The notes under the pieces were generated by a model, which had not been told where the DNA came from, made no database searches, and saw only the letters and a list, made by a program, of their open reading frames with translations. This document shows positions 60,714-64,000 of a stretch of 64,000 nt of DNA, one piece after another (position 1 is the first letter of the stretch; each line of letters starts with the position of its first letter). Made by a program: the position numbers and the translations under genes. Source of the DNA: Dehalobacter sp. CP (GTDB lineage Bacteria; Bacillota_B; Desulfitobacteriia; Desulfitobacteriales; Syntrophobotulaceae). The stretch is taken from positions 124,001 through 188,000 of the forward strand of contig VMEE01000019.1 in assembly GCA_009910795.1 (NCBI GenBank). Reading direction: 5' to 3'.

Positions 60714-62123
60714 ATGATACGATTTGGAACAGACGGTTGGCGGGGGATTATAAGCGAAGATTTTACCTTTAATAATGTGCGCCTGGTCGCCGAAGGAATA
60801 GCAAACTATGTGAACGGTCGTGAAGAAGCGGGCAAAGGCATCGTTGTTGGATATGATGCGCGTTTTTTGTCAGCGGAGTATGCGGGTGACTGTGCGGCTG
60901 TGCTGGCCAGCAAAGGGGTTAAGGTCTGGCTAGCCGACAGTATCCTGCCGACGCCGGCGCTAAGTTGGAAGGTCAAAGATTGTGCAGCTGCCGGTGGGGT
61001 GATGATAACTGCCAGTCATAATCCAGGGGAGTATAACGGTCTCAAATTCAAGGCTTCTTATGGCGGTTCTGCTTCTCCTGAAATCATCATGGAGATTGAA
61101 AAGTGTATCCGCCAACTGGAAGCTGGCGGACAAACATTTTCCAAGGTTGCCTTGTCGTCAGATGTGGAATATTTCTCACCCTGGGAGTCCTATCTGGAAC
61201 ATGTTAAGGCCATGCTGAACCCAAAGATGATGGCCGGCTTTAAAGGGAAAATTGTCTTCGACGTCATGCATGGTGCCGCAATGGGTTATCCGAACGAACT
61301 GGCAAAAAGCTACGGGCTGAATATGGTCGAGGTGCACAGCGAGTTCAATCCTTCCTTTGGCGGTATAAACCCGGAGCCCATAGAGAAGAACCTGGATGCC
61401 CTGAGGCAGGCGATGAAAGAACATAAGGCCAGTATCGGCCTGGCGACCGACGGCGACGGTGATCGTATCGGAGCAATGGATGCTGATGGCCGCTTCATCA
61501 ATCCCCATCAAATTATGGCCCTCTTGATAAAATATCTTGTCGAGAAGCGTGGATGGAACGGCGGTGTGGCGCAGACGCTGACGGTATCCGAACTGGTGAA
61601 GCGAATGGCCAAAAAGCACGGTCTGAAACTTTACGAAACACCGGTTGGCTTTAAGTACATCACGACATTGATGCTGAACGAAGATATTCTAATCGGTGGT
61701 GAGGAGTCGGGCGGTATAGGATTAAAAAATTATATCCCCGAACGGGATGGATTACTGTTGGGATTTCTTTTGATTGAGATAGTGGCTGCTTATGGCAAGA
61801 CATTGGGGCAACTGCTTAATGAGATGATGGAGGAACTGGGTTGGTGCTATTATGACCGCGAAGACCTGCACCTGGAAACAGATAAAAAGGTACGGCTGAT
61901 GAAGGAGCTGGCTGATAATCCACCGAAGACGCTGGATGGGCTGGAAGTCTTGGCAAGCAATAGTTCGGATGGATGCAAGCTTTATTTGGAGGACAGCTGG
62001 GTGATGTTTCGAGCATCAGGAACAGAGCCTGTTGTACGTATCTACGCAGAGTCTAATAATCCCCAGCGGTTGCAGGAACTACTAAATAAAGGAATTGACT
62101 ATGCCAGAAACGGGTGCAATTAG
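60714..62123 (+). CDS. Phosphoglucomutase / phosphomannomutase
   Basis: 469 aa from the ATG after GAGGGGG. Alpha-D-phosphohexomutase with all four loops: phosphoserine in ITASHNPGEYNG, metal site ATDGDGDRIG, sugar loop GGEESGGIG and phosphate loop FRASGTEPVVRIYAES. In this operon the step mannose-6-P to mannose-1-P is the expected one; glucose phosphate activity is also possible. Last clear gene of the operon. Confidence 0.94.
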   Translation: MIRFGTDGWRGIISEDFTFNNVRLVAEGIANYVNGREEAGKGIVVGYDARFLSAEYAGDCAAVLASKGVKVWLADSILPTPALSWKVKDCAAAGGVMITASHNPGEYNGLKFKASYGGSASPEIIMEIEKCIRQLEAGGQTFSKVALSSDVEYFSPWESYLEHVKAMLNPKMMAGFKGKIVFDVMHGAAMGYPNELAKSYGLNMVEVHSEFNPSFGGINPEPIEKNLDALRQAMKEHKASIGLATDGDGDRIGAMDADGRFINPHQIMALLIKYLVEKRGWNGGVAQTLTVSELVKRMAKKHGLKLYETPVGFKYITTLMLNEDILIGGEESGGIGLKNYIPERDGLLLGFLLIEIVAAYGKTLGQLLNEMMEELGWCYYDREDLHLETDKKVRLMKELADNPPKTLDGLEVLASNSSDGCKLYLEDSWVMFRASGTEPVVRIYAESNNPQRLQELLNKGIDYARNGCN

Positions 62124-62311
62124 AGTTCTCAAACTCCACGTACAAATGGTTATTACTAGGTAAAAGTCGATTACCATTCAGAATAGATTTGTTAAAAATG
62201 GGTGATAGAGTTTTTGTAATAGAAATGTCAAAGGTTTACACAGAGATTTTAAAGAGTATAGGAATTCCTCAAAATTTAGGAGAGAATTCCTATACTCGAA
62301 TAGAAGTTTAG
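62114..62311 (+). CDS. Doubtful short ORF
   Basis: 65 codons from a GTG inside the end of the mutase gene, no ribosome site, AT-rich. The protein (WLLLGKSRLPFRIDLLKMGD ... RVFVIEMSKVYTEIL) reads like a fragment of a folded domain, but no family is recognised. It contains a long inverted repeat. It may be a gene fragment left by recombination. Confidence 0.25.
   Translation: MQLEFSNSTYKWLLLGKSRLPFRIDLLKMGDRVFVIEMSKVYTEILKSIGIPQNLGENSYTRIEV
62254..62297. repeat. 14-bp perfect inverted repeat
   Basis: GAGTATAGGAATTC (62254-62267) and GAATTCCTATACTC (62284-62297) around a 16-base loop. It sits between the convergent mutase operon and membrane protein gene, with no T-run on either side. It may act as a bidirectional transcript end or protection hairpin. 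Confidence 0.7.
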
Positions 62312-62841
62312 CCTACTACACCAGCTAATTTCACTTGCTCACTCGTCTTGTCAGTCGGTTTTAAGTAGTCATTTTGAGGGGGAGCATCGAATAATGAATC
62401 ATGTCCAAATATAGCAGCTGCGATAGTGGCAAGCATTCCGTACACAATATTACTAGCAACATAGGATAGATTGCTTGCCGCATCTTTAGGTTTAACACGA
62501 TTCTTGGGAACAACATTTGGAATGGCCGTAGCGATTGCGCCGATAGCAGTCCCAGATACGATTCCTTTAGTCACAAGTTTGTCGCGACCGCTTTGGGTCA
62601 AACGCTTAATAATGTAATTAGCTCCGATGATGCTAACGGCAGAGTTCATAATTAAGCCAAGAGCCTGTCCTTTCACGCTTTTTGCTTGACTCTTCGATAA
62701 AAACATTCCTGCCGCAGCTTCCCGATATGATCGTTTAGATATTCGTGCTCGCCTGGAAATTCCATCAACAAGAGTCATTCCTACCAAACCAATAATGCCT
62801 GAAACAATTGCAAGTGTTTCCCGATCTTTTATTTTCAGCAA
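62308..62841 (-). CDS. Predicted membrane protein, unknown
   Basis: 177 aa from a TTG start 9 bases after GGAGG (the ATG at 62850 overlaps the ribosome site). Glycine-rich hydrophobic segments occur at about 8-28, 65-85, 95-118 and 130-150, with a basic stretch RRARISKRSYREAAAGMFLS after the first. No family named with confidence. Confidence 0.6.
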   Translation of the reverse strand: MLKIKDRETLAIVSGIIGLVGMTLVDGISRRARISKRSYREAAAGMFLSKSQAKSVKGQALGLIMNSAVSIIGANYIIKRLTQSGRDKLVTKGIVSGTAIGAIATAIPNVVPKNRVKPKDAASNLSYVASNIVYGMLATIAAAIFGHDSLFDAPPQNDYLKPTDKTSEQVKLAGVVG

Positions 62842-63130
62842 AGTAATCATCCTCCTTTTCTAAATATTCTCTGATTAATGAAGACAAATTAATCATGGAA
62901 AATAATTTATTCATTGTAGATTGATACCAACAATAAATAAAAAAACAAGATAAAAATATGCTTTTCGGTTGATGTTGGTAGCGTTTTATACCATTATATG
63001 GATTTTAAGGGCTTTGTTTTAAGCTATTTTACTTGACTTTTCGGACAGTCTGACCATAATGGAAAAAAGCTTCATCAAAGATGAAACTAAAAAATATCAC
63101 AGAATAAATACAGCTTACATAAAATGGTAG

Positions 63131-63159
63131 TTGACAAAGCCATTACAACCATATAGAAT
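63131..63159 (+). promoter_or_regulatory. Sigma-A promoter of a small transcript
   Basis: TTGACA (63131-63136), 17 bp, TAGAAT (63154-63159). Transcription would start near 63166. No ORF follows before the terminator at 63233. Confidence 0.65.
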
Positions 63160-63165
63160 ATCTCT

Positions 63166-63264
63166 AAGCTTTCAAGACTGGCGGACATATAGGTTTAACC
63201 ATAAGGGATTGGAAGAGTTAAAATGTCGACCGCCTGGGCAATATAAATATTGTCCAGGTTTTTT
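63166..63264 (+). ncRNA. Candidate small structured RNA
   Basis: About 100 nt between a good promoter and a terminator, with no reading frame. GGCGG-ACAT (63180-63188) pairs with ATGT-CGA-CCGCC (63223-63234, CGA bulged). Inside it TAAC (63196) can pair with GTTA (63217). The last bases of this helix overlap the first of the terminator stem, so the two may be alternatives, as in a riboswitch. No known family recognised. Confidence 0.45.
63233..63264 (+). terminator. Terminator of the small transcript
   Basis: Eleven-base stem CCTGGGCAATA / TATTGTCCAGG (one G-U), loop TAAA, then six T and ATTTT. Confidence 0.85.
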
Positions 63265-63274
63265 ATTTTCTGGC

Positions 63275-63430
63275 GTGCCCAGCTAAGCACGCATTATCTA
63301 GCTGGTGAAAGTCCAGTCGGGGTAAGCGCCAGGGCGCCCCGTAGCTAGGATGCCTGAGTAGAGAGAAATCTGTGTGTAGAAGCGCATCAACAGAAGTGCC
63401 AAAAGGATGTTCGGACAGACATAAGCGGAG
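63275..63430 (+). mobile_element. Probable 5' fragment of a class C group II intron
   Basis: Starts GTGCCCAGC a few bases after a terminator stem and T-run, the characteristic insertion point of bacterial class C introns. The following GGTGAAAGTCCAGTC and the CAGGGCGCCC...TAGAGAGAAATCTG order is like domain I of those introns. No reverse transcriptase ORF or domain V/VI is seen before 63660, so only a 5' part would remain. The rest of 63431-63659 has no recognised feature apart from TATAAT-like boxes. Confidence 0.45.
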
Positions 63431-63659
63431 CTTTTGGGTCGGGATATCGTCACGAATATGTAAAACTACCTTTTTCCTGGTTTGCCGTTTAAGAAGCTTG
63501 AAAGCATTGTAAGCGTTCTGTTTTACTGCCGTTTGTACATTGAAGCAACAGGTGAAAAAAATAAAAGGTGGATTGATAAGGCATTTGGTGTATAATTCTC
63601 TGTCTTTGAATGTATAATACGCATAATAATTGGGTCGAGTTATACAGGGGGCGGCTACT

Positions 63660-64000
63660 ATGAACGATAATATCATCGGTATTTTAGATATTGTGCTCAG
63701 AAGCATACTTTCAGTTATTATCTTATTTTTGTTAACTCACTTATTGGGAAAAAAACAACTCTCTCAATTAAGTTTTTTTGATTACACAATAGGCATTTCT
63801 ATTGGTTCTATTGCTGCATCTTTAGCAATCGATAATGAAATTCCTTATTTACATGGAATACTCGGAATTCTTATTTATGGTAGCTTTGTATTACTGTCTT
63901 CTTATGTATCCCGGAGAAGTATCCGTGCCAGAAAGTTTTTATGTGGAGTGCCGACAATTTTAATACAGAATGGCAAATTGATCGAACAAAACTTAAAGAA
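63660..64000 (+). CDS. YetF-like DUF421 membrane protein (3' partial)
   Basis: Open from the ATG at 63660 (GGGGGCGG upstream) to the window end, 113 codons seen. Two or three N-terminal membrane helices, LLGKKQLSQLSFFDYTIGIS (the conserved G.K...L...D...G.. block), IGSIAASLAID and the start of the cytoplasmic domain GVPTILIQNGKLIEQNLK are typical of YetF/YcaP/DUF421 proteins. Function is poorly known; some are linked to spore germination. Confidence 0.88.
   Translation, partial: MNDNIIGILDIVLRSILSVIILFLLTHLLGKKQLSQLSFFDYTIGISIGSIAASLAIDNEIPYLHGILGILIYGSFVLLSSYVSRRSIRARKFLCGVPTILIQNGKLIEQNLK

Noticed and set aside
63263..63706. 147-codon frame on the - strand
   Set aside because: It lies antisense to the intron-like RNA and the start of the YetF gene, has no ribosome site and mixed composition.
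1..64000. CRISPR arrays, rRNA genes, intact transposase genes, replication origin
   Set aside because: I saw no regularly spaced short repeats, rRNA sequence, intact transposase ORF or DnaA-box cluster in the window.

Overview
The window looks like chromosomal DNA from an anaerobic, spore-forming, low-to-mid GC Firmicute of the Peptococcaceae (Desulfitobacterium / Dehalobacter / Desulfosporosinus type). This is inference. It rests on an 11-subunit nuoABCDHIJKLMN operon without nuoEFG, Clostridia-style oxygen defence (rubrerythrin, flavodiiron protein, desulfoferrodoxin), an orphan sporulation-type kinase, a CotA-like copper oxidase and an AgrB/AgrD pair of the clostridial type.

Layout. 1-10,930: PBSX/xkd-like contractile tail module (sheath, tube, frameshifted tail chaperone, very short tape measure, LysM and hub proteins, baseplate, fibre genes, XkdX, XhlA-like holin-associated protein). 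No capsid, portal or endolysin gene lies in the window. 11,059-23,900: housekeeping and signalling genes (soluble chemoreceptor, pyruvate carboxylase, lipoprotein, sensor kinase, agr-like quorum locus, hemolysin III, FAH hydrolase, rubrerythrin, GAF protein, TM1266-like regulator). 24,100-25,650: flavodiiron protein plus desulfoferrodoxin. 25,876-35,825: nuo operon behind a perfect sigma-54 promoter. 36,041-39,056: pabAB-pabC for p-aminobenzoate. 39,074-42,936: ferric-reductase-like flavoprotein, tRNA-Ala(CGC), multicopper oxidase.

43,000-54,600 is a rearranged accessory zone. It holds a large unrecognised AAA+ protein, a Cys-rich protein, an NRAMP-like transporter behind a structured leader, nifS/nifU remnants, a lone Phd-type antitoxin, a ytxH-like gene broken by an amber codon, and a surface-protein/sortase cassette bracketed by a perfect 43-bp direct repeat. 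54,670-62,123 is a mannose/GDP-mannose and glycosyltransferase operon (GH130, GT4, alpha/alpha-barrel protein, ManC, transaldolase, phosphomannomutase). 62,300-64,000 holds a membrane protein, a promoter-to-terminator small-RNA unit, what looks like the 5' end of a class C group II intron, and the start of a YetF/DUF421 gene.

The points most worth a second look are the sigma-54 promoter of nuo, the A_AAA_AAC frameshift in the tail chaperone, the covarying palindromic repeat family (three copies), the structured leaders at 46,792 and 63,166, the AAA+ protein with a kinase-like N-terminus and RyR-like C-terminus, and two genes whose best Shine-Dalgarno sequence sits before an AUA codon.
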